The notes beneath the pieces were generated by a model. The model did not search any database. It was not told where the DNA came from and saw nothing but the letters and a program-made list of their open reading frames with translations. Shown here piece by piece: positions 1 to 6,326 of a stretch of 6,326 bases of DNA. Source of the DNA: Rhodoferax sp. (GTDB lineage Bacteria > Pseudomonadota > Gammaproteobacteria > Burkholderiales > Burkholderiaceae_C); contig JAQSDS010000092.1 of NCBI GenBank assembly GCA_029946045.1, forward strand, positions 1-6,326, given 5' to 3'. Position numbers and translations under genes: made by a program. How positions within the stretch are numbered: the stretch's first letter is position 1; every line of letters begins with the position of its first letter.

Positions 1-504
<504 letters not shown>

Positions 505-1368
505 TCACTTCGTAGCCGCGCCGACAAGGCACTCACCCGGCACCTCGAACCCACCGGGCGATTCGAAACTACGCATTGCGTCTTCCACTTCGTTCCACAC
601 GGACTCGCTGTCTGGAAGGGGCAGGTGAGCCATCATGGCATTGAATCCACCGAACGCTTCTCGGGCGACCCGCACGTACTCGGCAGCACTGGCCGCTCGA
701 TGGGGCACCGGCACAGCGTGAACCTCGATGTTGGTAAATCCGACTTGAAGCAAGACGTCTTCGAGCACCCCGGCACTGCCAAGGCTAAACGGGCCGGGTT
801 GCCCCGGCACGGGGGGCGGGAGTTGCGCACGCCGGCGGATGATGGAAGCAGGCAGAGCACCCCAACTGTTTCGATCAGGCGTGGAAAAGACAGCGACGGC
901 GACCCGACCGCTTGGTCTCAGAGTACGGCGCCACTCGCGCAACGCTGTCACCGGGTGTGGCATATACATCAGACCCAGCCGACACAGCACCGTATCAAAG
1001 GAAGCGTCAGGGAGATCCAGTTTCTCGCCGTCCATGGCGCGGGTCTCAACCTGTTTGAGTCCCCGTTCGCAGGCGACCTGGAGCGCGAGCTCGACGATCC
1101 CTTCCGAGATGTCGGTCGCCAGCACGTAACCACTAGGGCCAACTCGTTCGGCGGCACTGACAGCTGGTTCACCTGCACCAGCGGCGACGTCCAGGACGCG
1201 TTGACCTGGCTGAATGCCGGCCAAGTCGAGCATCTGGCGAGTCGCTACGCCATACCAACGATCCAGCGTGGGAGTCCAGCGCCGCCATGCTGCGCCGTCC
1301 TTGTTCCATTGCTCTCTCTGGGCGTTCTTGTACTTAGCTGCGTCGAATGAGGGTTGCTGTTCGGCCAT
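505..1368 (-). CDS. Class I SAM-dependent methyltransferase, UbiE/COQ5-like, substrate unknown
   Basis: A 287-residue cytoplasmic methyltransferase expected to transfer a methyl group from S-adenosylmethionine to an unidentified small molecule. The Rossmann-fold motifs are in order. The glycine-rich motif I is RVLDVAAGAGEPA (57-69). The acidic end of strand 2 is in LATDIS, with Asp86 expected to bind the ribose hydroxyls. MDGEKLDLPDASFDTVLCR (112-130) covers the adenine-binding acidic residue and strand 4. LRPSGRVAVAVF (150-161) is the conserved turn before strand 5. The C-terminal third (about 165-287) is less conserved and probably shapes the substrate pocket. The ATG at 1368-1366 is preceded by AGGAG with a 7-base spacer, which fixes the start. 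The gene stands alone: 238 bases separate its stop from the deaminase gene on the same strand, and the gap upstream holds no partner. The overall pattern resembles UbiE/COQ5-type enzymes, but nothing here supports a quinone role. Confidence 0.93.
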   Translation of the reverse strand: MAEQQPSFDAAKYKNAQREQWNKDGAAWRRWTPTLDRWYGVATRQMLDLAGIQPGQRVLDVAAGAGEPAVSAAERVGPSGYVLATDISEGIVELALQVACERGLKQVETRAMDGEKLDLPDASFDTVLCRLGLMYMPHPVTALREWRRTLRPSGRVAVAVFSTPDRNSWGALPASIIRRRAQLPPPVPGQPGPFSLGSAGVLEDVLLQVGFTNIEVHAVPVPHRAASAAEYVRVAREAFGGFNAMMAHLPLPDSESVWNEVEDAMRSFESPGGFEVPGECLVGAATK

Positions 1369-1375
1369 GCAAGTT

Positions 1376-1380
1376 CTCCT
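1376..1380 (-). promoter_or_regulatory. Ribosome binding site of the methyltransferase
   Basis: On the minus strand AGGAG lies 7 bases before the ATG at 1368-1366. It is one of the best Shine-Dalgarno sequences in the window and supports that start. Confidence 0.8.
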
Positions 1381-1923
1381 CGCGGTTAGACGTTGATGTT
1401 GCTTCGCGTTGCGGGACTAAGACTGCTAACGAGCTTGAAAAAATCCGTTTTCCGCGCCCGTCATGTCGACTTTTCACGTTCTGCGGATCGACTGCCAAGA
1501 ATTTAACGCTCAGGCCAAAGTGTGCGCAAATCCGGTCTCTTATGGGTCTCTGCGCGCCGCGCTGCAAAGCGGTAGACCAAATTGGAGCCTTGCAAAGCAG
1601 CACACCAATCACTTCCACCCTATGAGAAAAAAGCTATTTTCGCCTTCACCTCCCACTGCAGACCTAGTCCAGTCAACCTCTAAAATCGTCTTGGGTTAGA
1701 AACACTAGGGTTTTCCATCTTGCGTTCGAGTTAACCCGGAATTCCAATAGCCGAACACAGGTTTTTTTAAGCGTTGGCTTGCTGCAGTGCGGCATGGAAA
1801 CTGATTGTTCACAACAGTTCGCCAAGCTAGTCTATTGGCAGCCTACCAAACCCTAACCGATTGGCGGGTAACAACATTTCCGCGGGCACCGAAAGTTTTC
1901 TATGACATCATTCTTTTATTGTT

Positions 1924-1927
1924 AGGA
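1924..1927 (+). promoter_or_regulatory. Ribosome binding site of the exported propeller protein
   Basis: AGGA lies 5 bases before the ATG at 1933. The ATG opens a clear signal peptide, so the two observations support the same start. Confidence 0.7.
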
Positions 1928-1932
1928 ATCCT

Positions 1933-3567
1933 ATGCTAACTAGTTTCCATCGGCTGCTGAAATCTGCAGCGTTAGTCGCCACCGTACTCCCCGTTTTTGT
2001 ACTTGCGCAAGGTAATGCCGCCAACGCACCGGGTCAGCAAAAAGCAGATGTTGTTGCTACCGCACATCAGGACGTTTTGCCCTCTTTGCGTGATCTCGTT
2101 GCCAAGCCGGTTGACCTGACGTGGCAAAAGCCGGCCAACCCCAAGAAGCGAGTGCCTTACGTTGATTCGCCCAACTTTGTGGACGATTTTGCGGCACAGG
2201 ACGTCCACAGGACGACTACAGCAACAGCAGCTTCAACGACCACAGGCTTAGGTTTTGATGGCGTTGGCAAAGGCTTCACCGGGCCTAGCGGCACCTTCAC
2301 CGTCCAAGCTGCACCACCCGACACCACCGGCGCGGTGGGCGCAACCCAATATGTGCAATGGGTGAACTCGTCATTCGCTGTGTTTAACAAGAGCACCGGT
2401 GCGGCCGTTTATGGCCCGGTCCCAGGCAACACCTTGTTCACAGACTTCGGCGGTCCCTGTGAGACGACGAACGACGGCGATCCGATCGTCATGTATGACA
2501 AGGCCGCCAATCGATGGGTGCTGATGCAATTTGCAGTGTCCACTCAGCCGTACATGCAGTGCATTGCCGTATCCCAGACCTCGGACGCCACCGGTGCCTG
2601 GAACCGTTACGCCTTTCAGTACGGCAACGGCTTCAATGACTACCCCAAGGCCGGTGTGTGGCCTGATGGTTACTACGTGACCTACAACATTTTCACCAAT
2701 GGTGCCACTTTCGCAGGCGGCAAAGTGTGCGCCATGGACCGTGCCAAGATGCTGGCAGGTCAGCCCGCCACCCAACAGTGTTTTAACACCAGTACCGCTT
2801 ATGGTGGCCTGTTGCCCGCTGACCTGGACGGCAGCAACGCACCCGCTGCCGGCACACCCAACTACGTGATGAACCTGGGGTCGTCGAAATTAAACCTGTG
2901 GAAGTTCAAAGTGGATTGGACCACCCCAACCAACTCGACATTTGCGGGCCCGGTGGCCATTCCGGTCACGGCATTTGCAGCGGCCTGCGGTGGCGGAACC
3001 TGCATTCCACAGGCGGGAACAGCGCGTACGCTGGACTCCTTGGCTGATCGCGCCATGTTCCGACTGGCCTACCGCAAATTTGCGGACGGCCATGAGGCGC
3101 TGGTCGTGAACCACGCGGTCAAGGTCGGCACCAACAAGCGTACCTCTTACACCGCGACACGCTGGTATGAACTGCGCATTCCAACGACCGGAGGAACGCC
3201 GACCGTCAATCAGCAATCAAGCTACGGCCCTGACAGCACCTCACGTTGGATGGGTAGCATGGCCATGGACAAGCAAGGCAATATTGCATTGGCCTACAGT
3301 GCGTCCAGCTCGGGCATCAAGCCGGCTTTGCGCTTTGCCACCCGACTCGCGGGAGACACGCTCAACACGCTGAGCAACGAGACCACCATCGTTCAGGGTA
3401 CGGGGTCGCAAACAGGCACGCTGTCACGTTGGGGCGACTACAGCACCATGACGATTGACCCGGTGGATGACTGCACGTTCTGGTTTACCAGTGAATACCT
3501 AAAGGCTGACGGCACATTCAACTGGAGTACCCGAATCCATTCGTTCAAAATTAACGGCTGCAGCTGA
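1933..3567 (+). CDS. Exported protein with repeated blade-like motifs, probable beta-propeller, function unknown
   Basis: A 544-residue protein with a Sec-type signal peptide: a basic start (MLTSFHRLLK), then a hydrophobic stretch SAALVATVLPVFVLA (11-25), with cleavage likely near residue 25 or 32. A 30-125 pro-region contains a Thr/Ala-rich linker (TTTATAASTTTG, 94-105). The main domain follows, with recurring aromatic and Asp-containing units: PPDTTGAVGATQYVQWVN (128-145), DGDPIVMYDKAANRW (181-195), FRLAYRKFADGHEALVVNH (376-394), SRWMGSMAMDKQGNIALAYS (437-456) and SRWGDYSTMTIDP (498-510). These resemble motifs I recall in large exported proteins of many soil and water bacteria. The repeats suggest a beta-propeller, but this is inference. 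Eight cysteines (176, 210, 266, 283, 352, 357, 514, 543) could form disulfides, which suits an exported protein. No catalytic motif is recognised and there is no sorting signal or C-terminal anchor. It may be co-transcribed with the membrane-anchored protein 66 bases downstream. The gene is certain; the role is not. Confidence 0.93.
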   Translation: MLTSFHRLLKSAALVATVLPVFVLAQGNAANAPGQQKADVVATAHQDVLPSLRDLVAKPVDLTWQKPANPKKRVPYVDSPNFVDDFAAQDVHRTTTATAASTTTGLGFDGVGKGFTGPSGTFTVQAAPPDTTGAVGATQYVQWVNSSFAVFNKSTGAAVYGPVPGNTLFTDFGGPCETTNDGDPIVMYDKAANRWVLMQFAVSTQPYMQCIAVSQTSDATGAWNRYAFQYGNGFNDYPKAGVWPDGYYVTYNIFTNGATFAGGKVCAMDRAKMLAGQPATQQCFNTSTAYGGLLPADLDGSNAPAAGTPNYVMNLGSSKLNLWKFKVDWTTPTNSTFAGPVAIPVTAFAAACGGGTCIPQAGTARTLDSLADRAMFRLAYRKFADGHEALVVNHAVKVGTNKRTSYTATRWYELRIPTTGGTPTVNQQSSYGPDSTSRWMGSMAMDKQGNIALAYSASSSGIKPALRFATRLAGDTLNTLSNETTIVQGTGSQTGTLSRWGDYSTMTIDPVDDCTFWFTSEYLKADGTFNWSTRIHSFKINGCS

Positions 3568-3574
3568 CATTGGC

Positions 3575-3619
3575 AGTCCAGGCATTGATGTAACGCACCC
3601 CTGAGTTGGTGCCTGGGTT
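3575..3619 (+). promoter_or_regulatory. Inverted repeat with two competing pairings between the two envelope genes
   Basis: CCAGGCA (3578-3584) is matched by TGCCTGG (3610-3616); in RNA the stem could extend to about 15 pairs if G-U pairs are allowed. A second hairpin, GCACC (3595-3599) with GGTGC (3608-3612), uses some of the same 3' bases, so the two cannot form together. Only three T residues follow, so it is at best a weak terminator. It could be an attenuator or processing site, or chance. Confidence 0.3.
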
Positions 3620-3633
3620 TGCTATTGGAAATC

Positions 3634-4581
3634 ATGCGTGTGACGTTGCGGGCTGGTTTGACACTGTTCGCTATTGCAGCAGTGATGGCTGGGTACTACT
3701 TTTGGGGGCGTACCGATGAGCCGATGAACCCAATGCCTGCCAGCATGCCCGCCACGCTGGGCCCTACTGCTCACCAAGATCCGGTGACGACATCTGCCGA
3801 TGGAACTTCGAACAATCCAGGCAAGATTCAGCCCCTGACCACACGCGTCTTCAATCCATTGCAAAGAACAGCGGACTTGCGGTCAATTTATGAGCAATAC
3901 CGCGACAGCAAAGACACGAGTGAGCGCAATATTGCCTACCTGGCCTGGTCAGCCTGCTTTCCCACGTTTATTGCTGCGCAGGGTGGCATGGTTCCGGTGG
4001 AAGATGTGACCGCCGCGCTGCCGGCCAATGATCCCAATCGGGAATTGCGTGCGGCGGCGTATCGCGCACTCTGGGGGCGCTGCAAGGGGTTTTCGGACAT
4101 GGCACGCGATAGGTTGCTTGCGGAAACCCAAAAACAGAGGGACGCATGGATGTCAGGGCGTGCGCACGCTCCCGGCGATAGTGCGGCCCAGGCACACATG
4201 GCCGGAAGCAGCCAGCAAGCCCTGACCATTGCGCGCGCCGCCGTTGCCTCACAGGACCCCTATGCCATTGGCTCCCTGCGCGAATTTGTTATTCACTATT
4301 GGTGGGACCACAACGACAACCATCCCGATGATCAGGTCGATCGACCAGACTTGCGCGCGTTGGCGTTTTCTATCGTGGCCTGCCAGACGGGGCTGGAATG
4401 CGGGGCAGGCTCATTGACCGCCATGCAGCAATGCGCCAACTCCGGTGCCTGCTCGGGTACGGTGTTGGACCGCTACCTGCAGTCCCTGCCGACCCAAGAG
4501 GACCGGGATGCTGTTCTGGAGGAAAGCCGACGCATAGCAGACGCGATACGTGCCAACGATTACAAGGCGCTGGGTTTGTAA
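3634..4581 (+). CDS. Membrane-anchored periplasmic protein of unknown function
   Basis: I do not recognise this protein. From the ATG at 3634 it has 315 residues. It has a short basic start (MRVTLR), one hydrophobic segment AGLTLFAIAAVMAGYYFWG (7-25) acting as a signal anchor, and a Pro/Met/Thr-rich linker to about residue 70. The remainder is a mostly helical soluble domain that should face the periplasm. Features include DLRSIYEQYRDSKDTSERNI (81-100), a Trp/His/Asp-rich stretch HYWWDHNDNHPDD (221-233), and six cysteines (108, 150, 250, 256, 267, 273). The last four are clustered and may form disulfides or bind a metal. The His/Asp stretch could also bind metal, but no known motif is matched. 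The reading frame extends upstream to a TTG at 3619; the ATG is preferred because GGAAA lies just before it and the protein then begins with the charged residues of a normal anchor. It follows the exported propeller gene by 66 bases on the same strand, suggesting a shared transcript. Confidence 0.85.
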   Translation: MRVTLRAGLTLFAIAAVMAGYYFWGRTDEPMNPMPASMPATLGPTAHQDPVTTSADGTSNNPGKIQPLTTRVFNPLQRTADLRSIYEQYRDSKDTSERNIAYLAWSACFPTFIAAQGGMVPVEDVTAALPANDPNRELRAAAYRALWGRCKGFSDMARDRLLAETQKQRDAWMSGRAHAPGDSAAQAHMAGSSQQALTIARAAVASQDPYAIGSLREFVIHYWWDHNDNHPDDQVDRPDLRALAFSIVACQTGLECGAGSLTAMQQCANSGACSGTVLDRYLQSLPTQEDRDAVLEESRRIADAIRANDYKALGL

Positions 4582-4601
4582 CCGCTGGACCTTGCAGCTC
4601 G

Positions 4602-5009
4602 TTACCGCATCCCGCTGTCGCAGGCAATATCGGCCTTGACCATGTGGCCCTTGGCCACGCTAACGTCAACATCAGGGCAGCGCGGGTACATGCCCTCAAT
4701 TTCCACCTTCAACACATAGTGCCCTGCTGGGGCTTGGAAGGCGTAACTTCCGTCCGCTGCAGTGCGAGTTTTCAGCAACAGCGCTGCGTTTTCTTTTTTG
4801 AGAGTAAGCATGGCATCGGTCAAGGGACTGGCGCAGGTTCCCTGGTCGATTTTTTGCGGACCGGGGCAGCTGGGCGATACGCTGACACGTCCGGATACGC
4901 CAGAGCGTGGGCCCTTTGTCGTGTCCTCGTCTTTTGCCACGGCGCAACCGACGCCCGTCAGTGCAGCGATTAAGGCCAGTGCAAAAATATATTGATGTTT
5001 GTTGGACAT
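4602..5009 (-). CDS. Small lipoprotein with carboxypeptidase-regulatory-like domain
   Basis: A 135-residue exported protein. The N-terminus is MSNKHQYIFALALIAAL, followed by TGVGC, a permissive lipobox with Cys22 as the likely lipidated residue; glycine at -3 is less usual. The mature part begins with a charged linker, AVAKDEDTTKGPRSG (23-37). It continues with GVSGRVSVSPSCPGPQ (37-52), a variable loop with Cys59, then TRTAADGSYAFQAPAGHYVLKV (81-102). The D-G-x-Y-x-F...P-A-G-x-Y-x-L pattern is typical of the beta-sandwich (prealbumin-like) carboxypeptidase regulatory domain, a non-enzymatic fold. It ends with MYPRCPDVDVSV and IACDSGMR; the latter tail is one I associate with small exported proteins of this type. 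Cys48, 59, 111 and 130 could make two disulfides. The gene converges on the membrane-anchored protein gene with 20 bases between stops. The start has no clear Shine-Dalgarno sequence. The role is probably structural or binding. Confidence 0.88.
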   Translation of the reverse strand: MSNKHQYIFALALIAALTGVGCAVAKDEDTTKGPRSGVSGRVSVSPSCPGPQKIDQGTCASPLTDAMLTLKKENAALLLKTRTAADGSYAFQAPAGHYVLKVEIEGMYPRCPDVDVSVAKGHMVKADIACDSGMR

Positions 5010-5087
5010 GTCAGATCATTGAAATTGAGACGGATAGGCGTTTCAACGGCATCAGGGCAAGTATGACATCAATGGGGAGCCTCTGGA

Positions 5088-5118
5088 TTTATTCCCTCGA
5101 TCAGATCCTGAGTGTCAA
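5088..5118 (-). promoter_or_regulatory. Possible sigma-70 promoter for the lipoprotein gene
   Basis: On the minus strand a perfect TTGACA (5118-5113) is followed after 19 bases by AATAAA (5093-5088), which matches four of six -10 positions. The spacing is longer than the usual 17. Transcription would start roughly 70 bases before the lipoprotein ATG. No better candidate was found for this gene. Confidence 0.3.
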
Positions 5119-5401
5119 AGTCATTTCACAGTCGGGTTCAATCAGACAAGAGATTGTTTTACGTCGGTTGCTAGACATCTAAAACTCAATGACTTTTTTG
5201 AAGGAAGTTGCGAGCGGGAGTTTGTAAATCAAAAGGACGCTTTCGCAGCAAACCCGCCAACAGGAGATCGAGTGGCGCTGGTTCCGCTCTGGGTCGAAAG
5301 CAGGTTCGGACCAAAAGGAGCCGTACGAGTTTGAGAAATGCGATTGCTGGAGCTTGCTGTTAACCTACGCCTACGCTCACAACTTTTATTCTCAACTGCC
5401 C

Positions 5402-5407
5402 AAAGGA
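5402..5407 (+). promoter_or_regulatory. Ribosome binding site deciding the cupin start
   Basis: AAAGGA lies 8 bases before the ATG at 5416. The frame is open further up to an ATG at 5338, but the 26 extra residues do not look like cupin sequence, so this site favours the shorter protein. Confidence 0.6.
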
Positions 5408-5415
5408 CCGAAGAA

Positions 5416-5805
5416 ATGACTACCAAAGGCTTCGTCGCATCACACGCAGAAGGCGCTCAGTTTGAAAGAGGACTCCGCTCTTTCTACGAATATCGTGACT
5501 TGGGAATAAAGACGGCGACCGAGGAGCGCGTCGATGCTCACATCATTCGTGCTGCCGAAGGCAAGGAATTTTCGAGTCAACCTCATTTTCATGAGACCAC
5601 ATTTCAGCTCGTTTATGTCATAAAAGGTTGGATTGAATTTGAATATGAAGGACAGGGCGTAGTCCGATTGGAAGCCGGGTCATGCGTGCACCAGTCGCCC
5701 AACATCCGTCATCGTGAACTCGGACATAGTCACGATGTAGAAATGCTCGAGGTGGTTATGCCGGCCGGGTTCACGACAAAAGAGGTTGAAACCGTCAACG
5801 GCTAG
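5416..5805 (+). CDS. Small single-domain cupin protein
   Basis: A 129-residue cytoplasmic cupin, a small beta-barrel that usually binds one metal ion; substrate and reaction are unknown. It starts MTTKGFVASHAEGAQFERGL, followed by RSFYEYRDLGIK (21-32), a lead-in I recall from a recurrent family of about 130 residues. Cupin motif 1 is PHFHETTFQLVYVIKGWIEF (56-75): His57 and His59 are the expected metal ligands. The position normally held by Glu is Gln64, and Gly71 closes the motif. Motif 2 is reduced to LEAGSCVHQSPNIRHRELGH (85-104), with Gly88, Pro95 and His99 as the last ligand. The C-terminal DVEMLEVV (107-114) forms the final strand. The start is supported by AAAGGA 8 bases upstream; an in-frame ATG at 5338 would add 26 residues unlike the family. 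Gln for Glu may weaken or change metal binding. Codon use is AT-richer than in the deaminase or the large exported protein, so separate acquisition is possible. No operon partner is visible. Confidence 0.9.
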   Translation: MTTKGFVASHAEGAQFERGLRSFYEYRDLGIKTATEERVDAHIIRAAEGKEFSSQPHFHETTFQLVYVIKGWIEFEYEGQGVVRLEAGSCVHQSPNIRHRELGHSHDVEMLEVVMPAGFTTKEVETVNG

Positions 5806-6029
5806 TATTCTTACGAGTTCCCGAACTGAACGACGGTAGCTCTGCTGCGAATGACCGGATTGGGAATTGCGGACTGCCCGACCAGCTTTGTTTTGTTAGG
5901 GGCTTCGGTTTCCCGTGCTCAGCCTCTATGAGGCTTACCTACAAGCAGTCACTAAAGGGACGCTATTGACACCCCTATCTGCTGACCATGCAATACCGTC
6001 AATCTTTGGGCGTTCCCGAGTTATCCACT
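5806..6029. other. Short convergent gap, no gene
   Basis: This lies between the cupin and rhodanese stops, which face each other. It holds a perfect short hairpin at 5921-5935 and a TTGACA (5966-5971) with TGCAAT 17 bases later (5989-5994), which points on the plus strand into the antisense side of the rhodanese gene. No protein-like open frame was seen on either strand. Confidence 0.5.
5921..5935. repeat. Perfect 6-bp inverted repeat with 3-base loop
   Basis: AGCCTC TAT GAGGCT forms a 6-pair stem between two converging genes. Neither strand has a T-run after the stem, so it is not a standard intrinsic terminator. It could still help to end or stabilise transcripts from either side. Confidence 0.45.
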
Positions 6030-6326
6030 TCATGATTCACCTTCGGTTTTGGTTACAACGGCTTCACCAATTTCCTTCCAGCCCTCAATCCCACCGTCAA
6101 GATATCGAGCAGTTACGCCCAGGTTCGCCAATGCATCTGCACATCCTTGGCTGACCTGATGACCGTGCACGCAATAGACAACCACTTCAGGGCCGTTGAC
6201 AAAGTCTCTGCCCCAGACCGCAACTTCAGAGGGGTCGTACCATTTCGCTTGTGTGATTGCTTCTGTGCTTGCCCGATAGACTGGCTCACGCCTCACGTCC
6301 AACAGCACCGGGCCTGAACCGCTTGC
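6030..6326 (-). CDS. Rhodanese-like sulfurtransferase domain protein, C-terminal part (cut by right window edge)
   Basis: The last 98 residues of a rhodanese-domain protein are visible; the frame is open to the window edge, so the true start is outside. Rhodanese domains carry sulfur as a persulfide on an active-site cysteine. VLLDVRREPVY (7-17 of the visible part) is the conserved entry to the domain. VVVYCVHGHQVSQGCADAL (48-66) holds the catalytic Cys52 in the six-residue loop CVHGHQ, followed by the usual helix. YLDGGIEGW (75-83) is the conserved closing motif. The domain ends about 15 residues before the stop with a charged tail, TKTEGES. A GTG at 6308-6306 is in frame but lies inside the domain's first strand (it encodes Val7), so it is not the start. 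The CVHGHxVSQG loop resembles rhodaneses found alone or fused to chromate-resistance domains; this fragment cannot show a fusion. The gene converges on the cupin. Confidence 0.92.
   Translation of the reverse strand, partial: ASGSGPVLLDVRREPVYRASTEAITQAKWYDPSEVAVWGRDFVNGPEVVVYCVHGHQVSQGCADALANLGVTARYLDGGIEGWKEIGEAVVTKTEGES

Larger units (their letters stand above)
1369..1932. other. 564-base gap without a convincing gene
   Basis: This lies between divergently transcribed genes, the methyltransferase (minus) and the exported protein (plus), so it should hold both promoters. No open frame here looks like a protein; those of 60-95 codons overlap the methyltransferase start or have unnatural composition. 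The right half is AT-richer. It contains a GCCAA/TTGGC inverted repeat (1821-1825 and 1835-1839, 9-base loop), and ATTGGC occurs at both 1834-1839 and 1860-1865. These could be binding sites but are short enough to be chance. The heptamer GCAAAGC appears twice, near 1564 and 1592. No sigma-70 promoter with two good boxes was found, and no terminator. Confidence 0.5.
5010..5415. other. 406-base gap with a startless open frame
   Basis: This lies between the lipoprotein (minus) and the cupin (plus), so promoters for both should be here. On the plus strand, 5038-5334 is open for 98 codons, from just after a TAG at 5035-5037 to a TGA at 5332-5334. The translation has protein-like composition (for example GKYDINGEPLDLFPRSDPE early on) but no ATG or TTG, and only one late GTG. 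It may be a decayed gene or chance. No repeats or mobile-element ends were seen. Confidence 0.35.

Noticed and set aside
625..1350. A 241-codon plus-strand frame opposite the methyltransferase.
   Set aside because: It is a mirror of the methyltransferase, whose motifs are unmistakable; the plus-strand translation has no domain and no ribosome binding site.
1384..1430. GTTAGAC ... TGCTAAC pair resembling integron attC core sites.
   Set aside because: The two halves are in the wrong order on both strands for an attC site, and the spacer has no matching inner arms. No integrase or cassette array is present.
1334..1618. A 94-codon minus-strand frame over the gap upstream of the methyltransferase.
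   Set aside because: It overlaps the methyltransferase start, which has a good ribosome binding site, and its translation has no family features.
4582..4601. A shared terminator between the converging stops at 4581 and 4602.
   Set aside because: Only a 4-pair GCTG/CAGC stem is present, with no T-run on either strand.
4398..4973. A 191-codon plus-strand frame crossing the end of the membrane-anchored protein and the lipoprotein.
   Set aside because: It overlaps two real genes in other frames and its composition is rich in Cys, Arg and Gly without any motif.
5966..5994. TTGACA-17-TGCAAT as a plus-strand promoter.
   Set aside because: Its -10 box matches only four of six positions, and it would transcribe the antisense strand of the rhodanese gene with no gene to serve; probably chance.

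Overview
The window looks like a chromosomal segment of a betaproteobacterium, most likely of the order Burkholderiales (Comamonadaceae-like). This is inferred from the style of the proteins (adenosine deaminase N-terminus, small cupin, rhodanese with a CVHGHQ loop) and from moderate-to-high GC genes separated by AT-richer gaps. No rRNA, tRNA, CRISPR array, transposase or phage gene was seen.

Layout from left to right. (1) Bases 1-266, minus strand: the N-terminal 88 residues of an adenosine/adenine deaminase, cut by the left edge. (2) 505-1368, minus strand: a class I SAM-dependent methyltransferase with its own ribosome binding site. (3) 1369-1932: a 564-base gap with no convincing gene. 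(4) 1933-3567, plus strand: a 544-residue exported protein with repeated blade-like motifs, probably a beta-propeller, of unknown function. It is followed 66 bases later on the same strand by (5) 3634-4581, a 315-residue protein with an N-terminal membrane anchor and a cysteine-containing periplasmic domain, also of unknown function. (6) 4602-5009, minus strand: a small lipoprotein with a carboxypeptidase-regulatory-like fold, ending 20 bases from gene 5. (7) 5010-5415: a gap containing a 98-codon open frame without a start codon. (8) 5416-5805, plus strand: a 129-residue single-domain cupin. (9) 5806-6029: a short convergent gap with a perfect hairpin. (10) 6030-6326, minus strand: the C-terminal part of a rhodanese-like protein, cut by the right edge.

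The genes do not form one pathway. The most coherent group is 1933-5009: three consecutive cell-envelope proteins (exported propeller, membrane-anchored protein, lipoprotein), the first two possibly co-transcribed. The flanking enzymes (deaminase, methyltransferase, cupin, rhodanese) look like independent single genes. I found no clear evidence of a new defence, mobile or RNA system. The best leads are the envelope pair with a possible alternative-pairing RNA element between its genes, and the startless open frame before the cupin.
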